Shown here in pieces: positions 1 to 11,449 of a stretch of DNA of 64,000 nucleotides. The number at the start of each line of letters is the position of its first letter. Positions within the stretch are counted from its first letter, which is position 1. Below the pieces are notes generated by a model that was given only the letters and a program-made list of their open reading frames with translations, made no database searches and had not been told where the DNA came from. The position numbers were made by a program, and so were the translations under genes. The DNA lies in contig NC_077231.1 in assembly GCF_027887165.1 (NCBI RefSeq), positions 189,104,834 to 189,168,833 of the forward strand, in the 5' to 3' direction. Source of the stretch: Monodelphis domestica (Eukaryota; Chordata; Mammalia; Didelphimorphia; Didelphidae).

Positions 1-1228
1 GGAAGTAAGTTGATTTTGATGATATGATGTATATGATAATATAAGATAATATAAGATGATAGGATGTGTAGATAAATGTGATATGAAATTATATGTATAG
101 ATCATATGTATACATATGAATGATCTGCAAAAAATCAAGGAGCAAAAGAGAGTTGCATTGAGAGAAAAGGAAGGGAGAGATAGAATGGGGTAAATAATAA
201 AACAAAAAGACATGAAAAATCATTATAGGGAGGAAAGGATAAGGGTGGTAACATGCCGTACTTATACTTTACTTTCACTGAAACTGGCTCAGAGAGGTAA
301 AAATAAGTATACTCACTGGGGTATAGAATCCTATTTCACCCTACAGAGAAGTAGAAGGAGGAATACGTTAAGGGAAGGAGGAGGTAATTGGAGGAAAGTG
401 GAAGTGGTGGGAAGGCAAAAAAAAAAACAAAAGCAAAAACAAAATACTGGTGAGGAGAAACAGAGTAAAAGGGAATAGAGCAGAGTATATAGGGGATAAT
501 ATGATGGAGGGAAAAACACAGACACTAATCATAACTGTGAATGTGAATAGGATGAACTCATCCATAAGAAGTAAGCAGATAGCAAAGTGGATTAAAAACC
601 AGAATCCTACTTTATGTTATTTACAAGAGACACAATTGAGAAAAGGTGACATACACAGAATCAAGGTAAAAGACTTGAGCAGAATTTATTATGTGTCATC
701 TAAAGTAAAAAAAGCAGGAGTAGTAATCATGATTTCAGACAAAGCTAAAGTAGAAAGTGATCTGATTAAAAGTGATAAGGAAGGAAATTATATTTTGCTA
801 AAGGGTACTATAAAGAATGAAGTAATAACATGAATAAGTATTTATATACCAAGTGATATAGCATCGAGATTTCTAAAAGAAAAATTATAGGAGCTTGAGG
901 AGGAAATAGACAGAAAGACCATACTAGTCATTCCTCAAACCTCCCCTATCAGAACTAGATAAATCAAACCAAAAAATAAATGAGAAAGAAGTAAGTAAAG
1001 TCAATGAAATGTTACAAAAATTAGAGTTAATAGATATCTAGAGAAAATTGAACTGGGATAAAAAGGAATATACCTTCTTCTCAGCAGCACATGGTACATA
1101 TACAAAGATTGACCATGTACTAGGGCATAGAAATATTTAATTCAAATACAGAAAAACAGAGATTATAAATGAAATTTTTTCATATCATACTGCCTTAAAA
1201 ATTATAATTAAGAAGAGTCCATGGAAAG
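1..1228 (+). mobile_element. L1 LINE fragment: inter-ORF spacer and start of ORF2 (old copy)
   Basis: The window opens inside an L1. Bases 1-500 match the purine-rich spacer between ORF1 and ORF2 of the other L1s in this window (compare 18444-18952 and 47040-47460), including words such as agaatggggtaaat and ctggggtatagaatcc. ORF2 begins near 501. The element is broken off at 1228 by an LTR insertion and resumes at 2297, where the ORF2 sequence continues in register. It therefore forms one old L1 spanning 1 to about 6830 with three guests. ORF1 and the 5' UTR lie outside the window or are absent. Confidence 0.9.
501..1228 (+). pseudogene. L1 ORF2 endonuclease domain, decayed
   Basis: The frame from 501 gives an APE-type endonuclease start: a TVNVNRMN block near residue 12 (consensus TLNLNGMN in the 19-kb copy), the catalytic-glutamate motif LQET near residue 44, and KAGVVIMISDKAK further on. 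It stops at about residue 110, after which matching blocks continue only in other frames. The KIDH motif near 1107-1118 marks the end of the nuclease fold. In an active LINE this domain nicks target DNA; here the reading frame is interrupted several times and cannot make a working enzyme. The family identification is secure because the same blocks recur in order in the L1 at 18953. Confidence 0.88.
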
Positions 1229-2296
1229 TGTAATAGTTAAAATAGTTGAGGCCATAAATTGTAAGTGATTAAAATAGTGGAAGACTTAAATTGTAGTAGA
1301 TATAAGAGTGGATGAGTAAATTTGTGACTGCAGAAAATATGTTTTCACTACAGTGTTCTGTTTTAAATCGAATATAAGGTGGTCGCCAGGGAAATATTCC
1401 CAATTATAAAATATGCCCAAGTCAACTGGGTTTTATAGAGATTTTAATTAATTAACACAAATTAAGGAATTAATGAAAGTGAGAGAGAATAAGAGAGGAA
1501 TAAATATGAAGGGTCTTAGCTGAAAGGTCTAGACCTGAGTCTTAAGAGAGAGATCAGTCAGTCTTAAATCACTCACCACAAGATCTGTCCAAGCAAGGGA
1601 TTCTAGTGACACCAGGCCAGCTCCATCTCAGCTGAGTCCACCAGCTCAATGCCTGAATCTGAATGTCAATCCGAATGTCCCCAAGAGAGTCCCAAGAGAA
1701 ACCCTTTAAGGCAGCTTTGGCCAGCTGCCTCCTTCAATTCAGCCTTTTCCAGCTGACTGTCCCCTGAGAGAGCTTATTGTCTCCTTTTAAAGGGAATTTT
1801 CTCCTTTGTCACCTCCCCTAAATTCTTACATCTACCAATCACAGTAGATGGTTTTCATAGGACAGACCATTCTTAGTTCACACCCAAGAAGCTGTAAATT
1901 TTTTTGAGTAATTCACACCAGGAAAGCTCTGAGTAAGTTTCTCATCTCTTTGTTCCTTGTAAATTCACAAGTTGCTTGACCTTTATAGGTACTTAGCACC
2001 CTTTTGTATTAGTTCTAAATGGCTTAAAGAACTTTTTGTCTTACTAAAAGTATGGGTTTAAGTACTTTTCATTGTTCAGCAAAGAATTTACAACTTTATG
2101 TTCCTCTAGGGCAGACTTAAGTAGGGGTGGAGTAGAGGTCTCACATTGCTGATCTAAGTACCTTCACTGCCCAAATGGAGAATGGTCCCAATGGGGAATG
2201 ATCTTAACCCAACCTTATGAAGTAGGGTATGGAAATTTTTTAAGGTTTACAATCCTAACCTTATGAAGTAGGGTTTGAGAAATTTTAAGGTTCACA
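1229..2296 (-). mobile_element. Solo ERV LTR, about 1.07 kb, minus orientation
   Basis: This block interrupts the L1 and is flanked by the 4-bp direct repeat aaag (1225-1228 and 2297-2300). Its ends are TG...CA. Read on the minus strand, it aligns over most of its length with 57246-58249 on the plus strand. Shared landmarks include the stretch with 'cttgtgaatttacaagg', the 'gtgattggtagatgtaag' box, 'cagatcttgtggtgagtgatt' and the 'gggaatatttccctggc' box near the 3' end. No internal retroviral sequence is attached, so it is a solo LTR left by LTR-LTR recombination. A 4-bp target duplication suits a class I (gammaretrovirus-like) ERV. It is younger than its L1 host. Confidence 0.8.
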
Positions 2297-3976
2297 AAAG
2301 GCAAATTTAAAATCAATGGAAAACTAAATAATCTAATTCTTCAAAACAGGTGGGTCAAAGAAGAAATCATAGAAACAATTAAGGACATTATTAAAGAGAA
2401 AAACAATGAGCATACAACATATCAAAACCTATGGAACACAGTCAAAGTAGTACTCAGGGGAAAACTGGTATGTCTGAGTGCCTATAGCAACAAAATCAAG
2501 AGGGTGATCAATGAATTGGGCTTGCAGCTTAAAAAAAATTAGAAAAAGAACAAATTAAAAATCCCCAGGTACTAAATTGAAAATCCTAAGCATTAAAGGA
2601 GAAATTAATAAAATTTAAAGTAAAAGAACTTTTGAATTAATAAATAAGACTTGGAGCTGGTACCTGGGGGTTGGGGGGACAAATAAAATAGATAAAGTAC
2701 TGGTTAATCTAATCCAAAAAAAGAGAAAGAAGTGAAGCAAATTAACAGTGCCAAAGATGAAAAGGGTAATCCCACTTCTAATAAAGAGGAAATTAAGGTA
2801 ATTATTATAAACTATTTCACCCAATTATATGGCAATAAATGTGACAATCCAAGTGAAATGGGTGAATATTTACAAAAATATAAATTGCCTAGATTAACTA
2901 AAGAGTAATTTGAATACTTAAATTATCTCAACGATGGAAAAAAAAATTGAACAAGACATCATGGGACTCCCTAAGAAAAAATCCCCAGGATCAGATGAAT
3001 TCAAAAATGAATTCTTTCAAACATTTAGAGAGCAACAAATCCCAAAACTATACAAACTGTTTGACAAAATTAGGAGTCTTACCAAAAATTTTTTAATGAC
3101 ACAAATATGATACTGATTCCAAAGCCAGCAGATCAAAAACAGAGAAAGAAAACTACAGATCAGTCTTCTTTATGAATGTAGAAGCAAAAATTTTAAATAC
3201 TAGCAGAAAGACTATAGCAAGTTATCACAAGGATTATTCACTATGACCAGATGTGATTTATACCAGGAATGAAAGGATGATTTAATATTAGGAAAACCAG
3301 TCACATTATTGACCATATTAATAATCAAAGCAACAGTAATTGTATGATTATCTCAATTGATGCAGAAAAAGTATTTGACCAAATGTAAAACTCATTACTA
3401 TTGAAAACACTACAAAGTACAGGAATAGATGGGCCATTCCAAATATAATAAACAGTATATATATATATAAACCATCAGCAAGTATCAACTGCAATGGAGA
3501 CAAGTTAAAAGCCTTCCCAATGAGATCAGGAGTGAAACAAGGATGTCCATTATCAACTCTATTATTTAATATTGTACTAGAAACTCTAGCAGCAGCAATT
3601 CTAGAAGAAAAAAAATAGAAGGGATTAAAGTAGGCAATGAGGAGACTAAACTGTCACTCTTTGCATAGGATATGTTGGTCTACTTAAAGAATCCTAGAGA
3701 ATCAACTATAATGGTAGTAGAAATAATCAAATTTTAAAAAGTAGCAGGGTACAAAATAAACCCACTTGAATCATGATTTCTATATATTTTCAAAAAACTC
3801 TGCAGCAGGAGTTGGAAAGAGGAGCTCCCCTTAAAATCACTCTAGACAATATAAAATATTTAGGAATCTTTCTGCCAAAATAAACACAGGAACTATATTA
3901 ACACAACTACAAAGCACTTTTCGCACAATTAAAACTGCTTCTAAATAATTGAAAAAACATTAATTCCTCATGGGTA
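2297..3976 (+). pseudogene. L1 ORF2 middle part (reverse transcriptase region), decayed
   Basis: This continues the L1 interrupted at 1228. In order it carries the spacer after the endonuclease, the block corresponding to KKKSPGPDGF (about 2975-3000), the [10 protein letters not shown]-like block (about 3346-3375), GVKQGCPLS (about 3531-3557) and the active-site FADD position (about 3660-3672). In this copy the FADD motif reads F-A-stop-D, and many other stops and shifts are present. It corresponds to the fingers and palm of the reverse transcriptase. The match to the better-preserved copy at 20575-22304 is clear along the whole length. The region is broken again at 3976 by the next insertion. 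Confidence 0.88.
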
Positions 3977-5066
3977 TATCAACATGGAATCTAGAAACAT
4001 CCAAAACTTGTAGCCTAGTAAGATCTGAAAACCCAAGTTTTAGGTATTGCTTGTAAGTTGGAGACCCCAAAGCTTTTACTTGTTCCTGTGAGAATCCACA
4101 CTGAAGAGAATCTCAGACTAGCAGTTTCAGACTGAATAATGGACCCTAAAGTAAATGACAATCCCAATTAGGTGGGGCTAAGCAACTGTTAAATTTCTTT
4201 TTATCTTAGAAGTGTTCCCCATCTTATCAGGCTTATTCCCAAGAAGATCAACAACTTCTTAGTATTGTAATAGGAAAGTTTAAACAGAAGGTACCTATCA
4301 ACCCCCCCCAAAGATATTAAACCATTATCTTTTTAATTATTCTAAAATAACTAATAAAATGAATAATTAAGGTTAGAGAGGGGTTTGTAGGGGCAAAGAC
4401 AACCCGACCCAAAGAAATTCTCATAACTAAGTGTCCTCCTTTGGTCCAGCCAGCAGTCCAGAGGGATTTCAGGAAACTTCAGTAGAAATCCACTTTTCTT
4501 GGTAGTTTTCAGCAGCAGGAATCAGGCAGGAATATCCAGACAATTAACGGAAAGTAACTACCGAGTTTTGGGGTTCACTCCAGAATCCTAGACAAGTATT
4601 CCTTTGGTCTATCTTGAGAGCAGATGCAGCTTCGCCCTTCAATAGATTCCAGTCCAAAACCCACACCAACTGATTTTCCAGTAATAGCCTCTGTGTCCAG
4701 TCCCTGCTCCTGGAAGAGTTCCAAGTGAAATGTTGGCCCGGCAACATCTCATGCATCCAGCTTTGCAAAATCCCCTTACTACAATATTCATTGTAAATAG
4801 CACTTTCCTTTAGATCCTAGCCTCTAGCTAAGATTCCTTTCCCAAGGTTGATTGCTTCTTGTCAGTATAGTTTGAACATTCCCATTTCCTTGTAGTTATG
4901 TTAATGTCAATCAATCATCTTTCCTTGTCCCTGGATCCAAAAAATGGTATATAGGTTCCCCAAATTCTTTTGTTCCTTGAATTTGTCAAGCTAGCACAGT
5001 TGGCTCTCCCAGGGGTCGGTGACCAGAGCAAGCGCAGAGTCAAGAGGAACTCTGCAAGAGTTTGTG

Positions 5067-5454
5067 CACGGGTCCCCAAACTTTTTACACAGGGGGCCAG
5101 TTCATTGTCCCTCAGATTGTTGGAGAGCTGAACCTAACCCTAACCCTAACCCTAAATTTGTTCAGTATACACAGTGCAAAATCCCCTCCCCCAGATCGCC
5201 ACTCACCATGCTGATGTCTTCCATTGTGTAGTCACACAATTCTTTGCGTGTCGCCTCAGAACAAGGTGCCATGCAAAGGATTATGTCACTGGAAGTAGTA
5301 CTGTATGTGAGCAATGTTGGGCTTTGCAGTGCCCCCACATACAGTGCAGTGACCACCAATGAAAGAGGTGCCCCTTCCAGAAGTGAAGTGGGGGCTGGAT
5401 ACATGGCCTCAAGGGGCCATATGTGGCCTGTGGGCCATAGTTTGAGAACCCCTG
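5067..5454 (+). mobile_element. hAT (Charlie/OposCharlie-type) non-autonomous MITE
   Basis: The left end reads GGGTCCCCAAACTTTTTAC and the right end, reverse-complemented, reads CAGGGGTTCTCAAACTATGG, so the element has imperfect terminal inverted repeats of the hAT type. The 8-bp flanks agtttgtg (5059-5066) and ggtttgag (5455-5462) agree at 6 of 8 positions, as expected for an aged hAT target duplication. The subterminal ggggccag...gtggcctgtgggcc pairing is typical of this family. There is no transposase; at 388 bp it would have moved only with enzyme supplied in trans. It lies inside an LTR-type insertion and is therefore younger than both the LTR and the L1. Assignment to an OposCharlie-like subfamily comes from memory of the consensus and needs a library search. 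Confidence 0.78.
5133..5155 (+). repeat. Short telomere-like (CCCTAA) array inside the MITE
   Basis: Three perfect CCCTAA hexamers (5138-5155) are preceded by one shortened unit, giving 23 bp of vertebrate telomere repeat inside the hAT MITE. It is too short to be a former chromosome end. It is either part of the MITE or a local slippage product. Confidence 0.85.
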
Positions 5455-5570
5455 GGTTTGAGGCACACAGCTCTGAGTGGAAGACTTATTAATGCATGAA
5501 CCCCTTTTCCTTAATTAAAAAGTGGTTTTTCTGACTAATTTAATAGTTTTGTTTTTTTTTTCACTTTAAT

Positions 5571-5660
5571 AGGTAGAATGAGCTAATATAATAAAAATGA
5601 CAACCTTATCAAACTACTAGGAAACTTTTTTTATAGAATTAGAAAAAAATTATAATAAAG
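5571..5660 (+). pseudogene. L1 ORF2 fragment between two LTR insertions
   Basis: Ninety bases match the ORF2 segment encoding [10 protein letters not shown]...[13 protein letters not shown] of the younger copy (22311-22410). They continue the L1 broken at 3976 and end at the aaag target of the next insertion. Confidence 0.85.
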
Positions 5661-6393
5661 TGTGAAGATTAAATTAACTCCCCTGCCCATTTTTAGTTTT
5701 AATCACCAAAAGTGTACACATCACAATTAATCTTTAACAAGGAAAAGTATGTGAGATAGTGAGTGATGAAGCAGAATTGACTGACTGCCCCCTGGGCAGT
5801 CCTAAGCAAAGCTTTAGCTGTAATTGGTAAACATAAAAATGGAGGAAGGCACAGAAAATAACACAAAGAAGCACCTTTAAAAAGAGTTACAACTTCCTGT
5901 GAGGGAGTTCTCTCATTCTTTGGAGTACTGAGTTTGAATTGGAGGCTGATGGACAATCTGCTTACTAGATCTGATATTTTGGACTCCGTGAGACTGTTCC
6001 TAAATCTTTCTCTTTGGATTGACATGTGGTGAGTGAAAAAGGCTGACTCTTTTACTGGATTTTCTAAAGGGACTAGTCTCAAGGGAGGCCTACCTTCTTG
6101 AAAGAGGCTTCCTGCATTCCCAGGTCCTCACCTCAAAGCTGAGACCCCTCTGGATAAAGACTAATTAGCCCTGCCTGGCTTGAGCCAGGGACCAGAGCAA
6201 AATACTTAGTGTGTAGGCTAGATATCTTACCCTTCCCTCTCTCTGATTTTTCTTACTTCACTATTTATATATTTTATAATTAAATTGTTAAAATAAATTT
6301 CTTTGGAATTTCATTAAATTCCTGGCAACCCTATTCTTAAATAACCCAGTCCAAACATTATATATAAACCCCCCTCAATTTTTACCCCTTGTA
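5661..6393 (+). mobile_element. Solo ERV LTR, 733 bp, plus orientation
   Basis: The block begins TGTGAAGATTAAATTAACTC and is flanked by aaag on both sides (5657-5660 and 6394-6397), a 4-bp target duplication. The L1 reads straight through if the block is removed. An AATAAA signal lies at 6292-6297, about 100 bp before the right end, which fixes plus orientation. The first 60 bases resemble the start of the minus-strand LTR ending at 33665, suggesting one family. The 127-codon antisense frame inside it (5699-6082) is not taken as a gene. Confidence 0.72.
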
Positions 6394-6832
6394 AAAGTTC
6401 ATCTGGAAGAACAAAAGATCAAGAATATCAAGGAAATGAAAAAAATGTAAAGGGTGGAGGCCCAACAGTACCAGATCTTAAATTTTACTATAAAGCAGTG
6501 GTCATCAAAACAATATGGTACAGGCTAAGAGACAGAAGGGTGCATCAATAAAATAGATTCTGCATAAATGACCTCAGCAAGCTAGAAGAAAAACATGCAA
6601 TTGATCATGTGGTTTGGTGGGAATATGATAGGGGTTCTGGTGGTAAAATATCACTCTATTTTAAATATAAATAATATGGGGAAAAGTTTTGAAAAATGAT
6701 AAATGTAAAATCCCATGGAATTCCTTATCAGCTCCACAAGGGGAGGGAGGGAAGAGGGGTAGGAAAATCATGAATCATTTAACCATGGAAAAATATACTA
6801 AATTAATAAATAAATTATATATATATATATAT
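6394..6832 (+). mobile_element. 3' part of the old L1, internally deleted
   Basis: ORF2 C-terminal blocks ([12 protein letters not shown], around 6505-6535) continue from the previous piece and then jump directly into an L1 3' UTR-like tail ending 'ccatggaaaaatata', followed by an AT-rich run and (TA)n at 6816-6832. Most of the ORF2 C-terminus is missing, so there is an internal deletion near 6600. Confidence 0.78.
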
Positions 6833-7175
6833 AATTGACTTTGCTACTATAAGCACATGAAATAATTCAGGGCAACTCTGAGAGACTTATGAGAAAGAAA
6901 GCTATCCACATCTAGAAAAAGAACTTTGGTAGTAAAAATTCAGAAGAAAATATATTATTTACAAATTGTGTATATGGCTATGTGATTTAGGGTTTTAATT
7001 TTAAAGGATTACTCTATTATAAAAATGAATAATATGGAAATAGAATTTGATTGATAACATATGTATAACCCTGTGAAATTACTTGTCATCTCTAGGAGAT
7101 AGGGAGGAAAGAGGGGAAGGAGCAACAATCATGTAACCATGGAAAAATTTTAAAAATAAAATTAAAATATATAAA
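6833..7175 (+). mobile_element. 5'-truncated L1, 3' UTR only
   Basis: It begins 'ttgactttgctacta' and runs through 'gagagacttatgagaaa', 'aatgaataatatggaaata' and 'catgtaaccatggaaaaa' to an A-rich tail. The same order of blocks occurs at 13515-13860 and 29925-30260, so this is a recurrent L1 3' UTR. It sits immediately behind the end of the previous L1, as often happens when an A-rich tail is used as the next target. Confidence 0.8.
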
Positions 7176-8547
7176 AAATCTTCTCTGCCAATCTTTTGTC
7201 AATTTTCCCCTCACTTTAGGAAGAAGAGACTTCTATTTTGATAATCAAATATGACCTATATTCAAATTTGACTTCTGAACTTTAACATTAATTATAACTG
7301 TACAAAATACTTAATAAAAAGGTCTTATGTTTTTTTTTTCTATCTTAAAAGTAAGAAACTGTTATGAGGGATAAATTTAGGATTGAGACTGAATATTTAA
7401 TTGGTCACCAGGGATTTACTTTCTAAATCCCAAAAATGAATTATTAAAGCAAAATGGAATTTATGGTAGTTTATTTTTATAATAGAGGGAAGATATTAAG
7501 AAAGAGAGAAAAGGGGATGGAGTCATTACCAGTAAATTCTAAAATAAAAATAATACCTACTTAAAATACGCATTTTAAAATCACACTATGTGATGGTTTG
7601 AACATTTCTATTACTTCCTATTCTTCTGTTAACTAAAATCTACATTCTACATCAACAACAATAAAGTGGTAGTTTCTTCTGAATGCTTTGCTGATAAAGG
7701 TGTCTCAGGTAATATGTAACACATGTGCTTTTTTTCTATTGTCCTTGGATGGAATTAAATATTAATTAGAACTGTTCAAAATTTGACTTCTGGGTGTTAG
7801 AAATTGATTTTACTGCTATTTCAAGAATAGGATTTCATTTTCAAGTTGTTTGGGAGGGGGGTTGTGGTATTTTTAGTTATGACATTTTGTATAGCCTTTT
7901 GATTTTCTATTAAAATCTAAACTAAACTTACAGACAAAAATTTCACTAGAATAGCTTCTCAAGCTTCTGGCTCATTTTCTAAATAATAAACATCTCTCTG
8001 CATGAAATATCTCAGAAACACCATTCCCCTTTTTGCCTTACTGCTGTTCTAGCAAACAGAGCAGTAAAGAGAATTTGTCCCATAGGGCCAAAGGTTCTGC
8101 CAGTTCAAACTGGACCAAATTTAAATCTACCTCTAGATCATCACCACTGCATCTCTTTCCTCAGTGAAATTTGTAGGAGGATGGAACACTGCTACTCTCT
8201 CTAAAGAAGCTGGGAATTCCTCCTATCATGAATAGGCAAGAGCATTTCCCTGGGGAACAAAAGCATTCAATAAGGATTTTTTTCAAGGAAAACCCTGGTG
8301 AAAGTAAAGGAAAAAAAAGTAGTGAATTTAACCCTTCTAATGAAAGGAGAGCTTATTTTGATCTTTCCTCTTCTGAGGAAAGTTCTTCTCTTCCTTACTA
8401 TCATTCCTCTTTTAAGTATCCACCATCTATTATTTAAGTAAGACAATCAATCTAACAACCTAACAATCAATCATCTGTCAGACCTTGTGCTCCCAGTACA
8501 ATTTTGTAACTATATTATCCCAGGATACAAGTCAGGGTTTCATTCTT
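7176..8547. other. No recognised feature
   Basis: AT-rich unique-looking DNA. The only long frame (8228-8437, 69 codons, Ser-rich) has no recognisable domain or context and is not called. It probably includes repeats too old to see by eye. Confidence 0.5.
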
Positions 8548-9696
8548 TTTTTTTTAATTTTTAGTCCTAAAATTTTTTATTTAATTAATTTAGAATATTT
8601 TTACATGGTTATATGATTTGTGTTCTTTCCCTCCCCTGCTCCCACCCCCTTTCTGTAGCCAACACACAATTCTACTGGGTATTATATGTGTCATTGATCA
8701 AGATCTATTTCCACATTATAAATATTTACATTATGGTGATCTCTTAGAATCTACATCCCCAATCATATCCCCATCAACCCATGTGATCAAGCAGTTGATT
8801 TTCTTCTGTGTTTCTACTTCCACAGTTCTTACTCTGGATGTGGATAGCTTTCTTTCTTATAAGTCCCTCAGAATCATCCTAGATCATTGCATTGCTAGTA
8901 GTAGAGAAGTCCATTACATTCAATTTTGCCACAGTTTATCCATCTCTGTGTACAATGTTCTCCTCTTTCTGTTCCTTTCACTCTGCATCAATTCTTGGAG
9001 GTTGTTTCAGTTCACATTGAATTCCTCCAGTTCATTATTTCTTTTAGCACAATAGTATTCCATCACCATCAGGTACCACAATTTGTTTAACCATTCCACA
9101 ATTGAAAGGCAACCCCTCATTTTCCAGTTTTCCACAATTCCACAACTCCACCAGCCATACATTAAGGTCTCAATTTTGCTATACCCTCTCCAACATTTAT
9201 TACTTTCCTTTACTGTCATGTTAACAAATCTCCTAGGTGTGTGGTGGTACTTCAGAGTTGTTTTGATTTGAATTTCTCTAATTATAAGACATTTAGAATG
9301 TGTTTTCATGTGCTTATTGAGAGTTTTGATTTCTTTATCTGAAAATTGTCTATTCATGTCCCTTGACCCTTTATCAATTGTAGAATGGCTTGATTTTTTG
9401 TACAATTGATTTAGCTCCTTATAAATTTGAGGAATTAGACCTTTGCTGGAGGTTTTTGTTATAAAGATTTTTTCCCCCAATTTGTTGCTTCCCTTCTAAT
9501 TTTGATTATATTGGTTTTGTTTATACAAAAAAACTTTTTAGTTTAATGTAATCAGAATTACTTATTTTATATTTTCTAATATTTTCTAACTCTTGCTTGG
9601 TCTTAAAATCTTTCCTTTCCTATAGATCTGATAGGTATGCTATTCTATATTCACCAAATTTACTTATAGTTTCCTTCTTTATATTCAAGTCATTCA
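8548..9696 (-). mobile_element. 5'-truncated L1, minus orientation
   Basis: Starting from a T run (8548-8558, the poly-A tail read in reverse), the complement gives an L1 3' UTR and then ORF2 C-terminal sequence. Blocks include EYYCAKRNNELEEF (near 9030), GCLSIVEWLNKLWY (near 9090), LANMTVKESNECW-like (near 9200) and [29 protein letters not shown] (about 9300-9390). One open stretch of 157 codons remains on the minus strand (9007-9480), so this copy is moderately preserved. Similarity fades near 9696. Confidence 0.9.
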
Positions 9697-10929
9697 TAGG
9701 GTTTCCTTCTTAATTTGCATTTTAATCTTTAAGTCTACAACATTCCTATGTCTTCCATATTTATTAACTCAAGGATATGATGAGAGAAAATCCACATAAT
9801 TCCTTTTGTTTTTTTGTCTTCTTATAATTTATAAATTTCTGGTTCAATTCACATTTTCTATGAATTTATAATCTTATTGGAATAATACTCTTCTAATGAG
9901 AAGATATACTGTGATATAAAATCCTTCCTCTAGGGACTGTTGCAAATAATAATTAATTCAGTATTAAGAAAAGCTCTCTAAGGTGGCTTAGGTAGAATGA
10001 GGCTTTTTCATTAGAATAAATTGAGATAAACGATAGTACTCTTGAAACTTAACAAAATAATATATGATGAAACATATAAATGAACAGAGAAGATCAAAGT
10101 GTAAGAGGCAAGAAAAATCAGAAGGAATCCACAAATTGTTGGTAATGTAGGTAAACTAGGCCAAGGCCAATCCATAACTTTAGCTGAAAGAGGGGTCTCT
10201 AAAAACCTCTCTCCTTGTTTTTAAATTTGCCAACCCTTAGGAATAATAGTATGGAGATAATTCCATTAATTCCATGATGATTCAATTCTTCACTTTTCTG
10301 CCTTAAGGCATGATATAAATTTCTCTACCTTGCTTTAAAAATAATCTCCTTTAGAAATATGATCAGGAATCTGCATAATGTGGAAGCATATCTCTGCCCT
10401 ACTCTTTGTATCTCCCCAATACCACATCCCAACACACATGTGCATACACATGTACTCACACCACACCAATCTAGACAATCAAATAAATTTAGGATGAAGA
10501 CTTCTTGAAACAGAAAAGGCTGCATAGTTTAATTTTTTAAAAATGTAAATCTTTAAAATCAGATATGTTCCACTGTTAACTATTAATTGAAAGTAGAAAG
10601 AAACAGTAAAACTAGTTATATTGTTAAGGGTGTCTAAGTTAACCTAATATTTTAAAACTGGTTCTATGAGATCTGAAAGCATCATATCTAGGGACTAAAG
10701 GTTACACAATTATTACTTTGCAGTTTTTAATTGTATATTTTTCTAGCTTTATATTCACAATGTCATTTTATCTACTTTGTTAGGTTAGTAAAAAGAGTCT
10801 GTGTAAAGTAAGGTAAAGGCATTTCTGTGAACTATTGACTCTTTTAGGTCAAGCTATAATCTACTACCAGGATAATCTCCTTAATGTGCAAAATCCATCA
10901 GAGATTCTCTATAATAGAGAGGACTAATT
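9697..10929. other. No recognised feature
   Basis: AT-rich DNA without a credible coding frame or repeat I can name. Confidence 0.5.
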
Positions 10930-11160
10930 ATAATTTTTTTAGCCTAGAATTCAAGGTCCTCTACAATATGCCACTTTAAATTAATCTATTATTATCTTCA
11001 AATATTTTATATTACAAATGAAATATTATACTCATGTTTTTTCATTCCAGACTATTCTCTGGGCTTGTAAATGCTTGCTCTACATTTTCACTAAATGAAA
11101 CTGTCAATTTCACATAAAATACCACTGAAGTGACATCTTTATCAAACACTCACTGGTCTT
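10930..11160 (+). mobile_element. Possible L2 LINE remnant
   Basis: Weak, ordered similarity to the 3' coding part of L2: 'aaggtcctctacaatatgcc', 'attccagactattc', 'gcttgtaaatgcttgctct' and 'ataccactgaagtgacatct...tcactgg' recall the L2 blocks for its C-terminal region. It is highly diverged and the borders are approximate. Confidence 0.45.
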
Positions 11161-11449
11161 CTAGCTATTTTGTGTCATGGCACCCTTAATGATTTTCTGA
11201 TGAACTCTGTTTAGATTTTTATACATTTATATTCATTTATTTTTTTCATTTTTAACATTAAAAAATAATTCCCTCTGACCCCTAATCTACCTATTAAGAA
11301 GACAAGAAACATAATATCAGTTATATATTAGAAGACATAAAATATATTTTCACATTATCCATGTTGTCAAATACCAATAATAAAAACCAAAAAGCAAAAA
11401 GAAAATGAAAAATGTATGAAAAAGTATGCAATTTTTGTGAAATGGTGAA
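11161..11449. other. No recognised feature
   Basis: AT-rich sequence, nothing identified. Confidence 0.4.

Larger units (their letters stand above)
3977..5570 (+). mobile_element. LTR-type insertion in the L1, carrying a hAT MITE
   Basis: L1 sequence stops at 'catgggta' (3976) and resumes at 'aggtagaatgagc' (5571), so about 1.6 kb was inserted. Near-identical 5-mers (3972-3976 and 5571-5575) may be the target duplication. The right-hand part looks like an LTR in plus orientation: a TATA-like box near 4949-4956, then a poly-A-signal-like attaaa near 5514. The left part (about 3990-4800) resembles LTR or internal sequence, but I cannot assign a family. A MITE (5067-5454) sits inside it. The ends do not show clean TG...CA, so the exact borders and class are uncertain. 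Confidence 0.5.

Noticed and set aside
5067-5454. SPIN-type hAT as identity of the MITE
   Set aside because: The terminal sequence (GGGTCCCCAAACTT) differs from the SPIN ends I remember; an OposCharlie-like group fits better.
5699-6082. 127-codon minus-strand frame
   Set aside because: Wholly inside the plus-oriented solo LTR 5661-6393.
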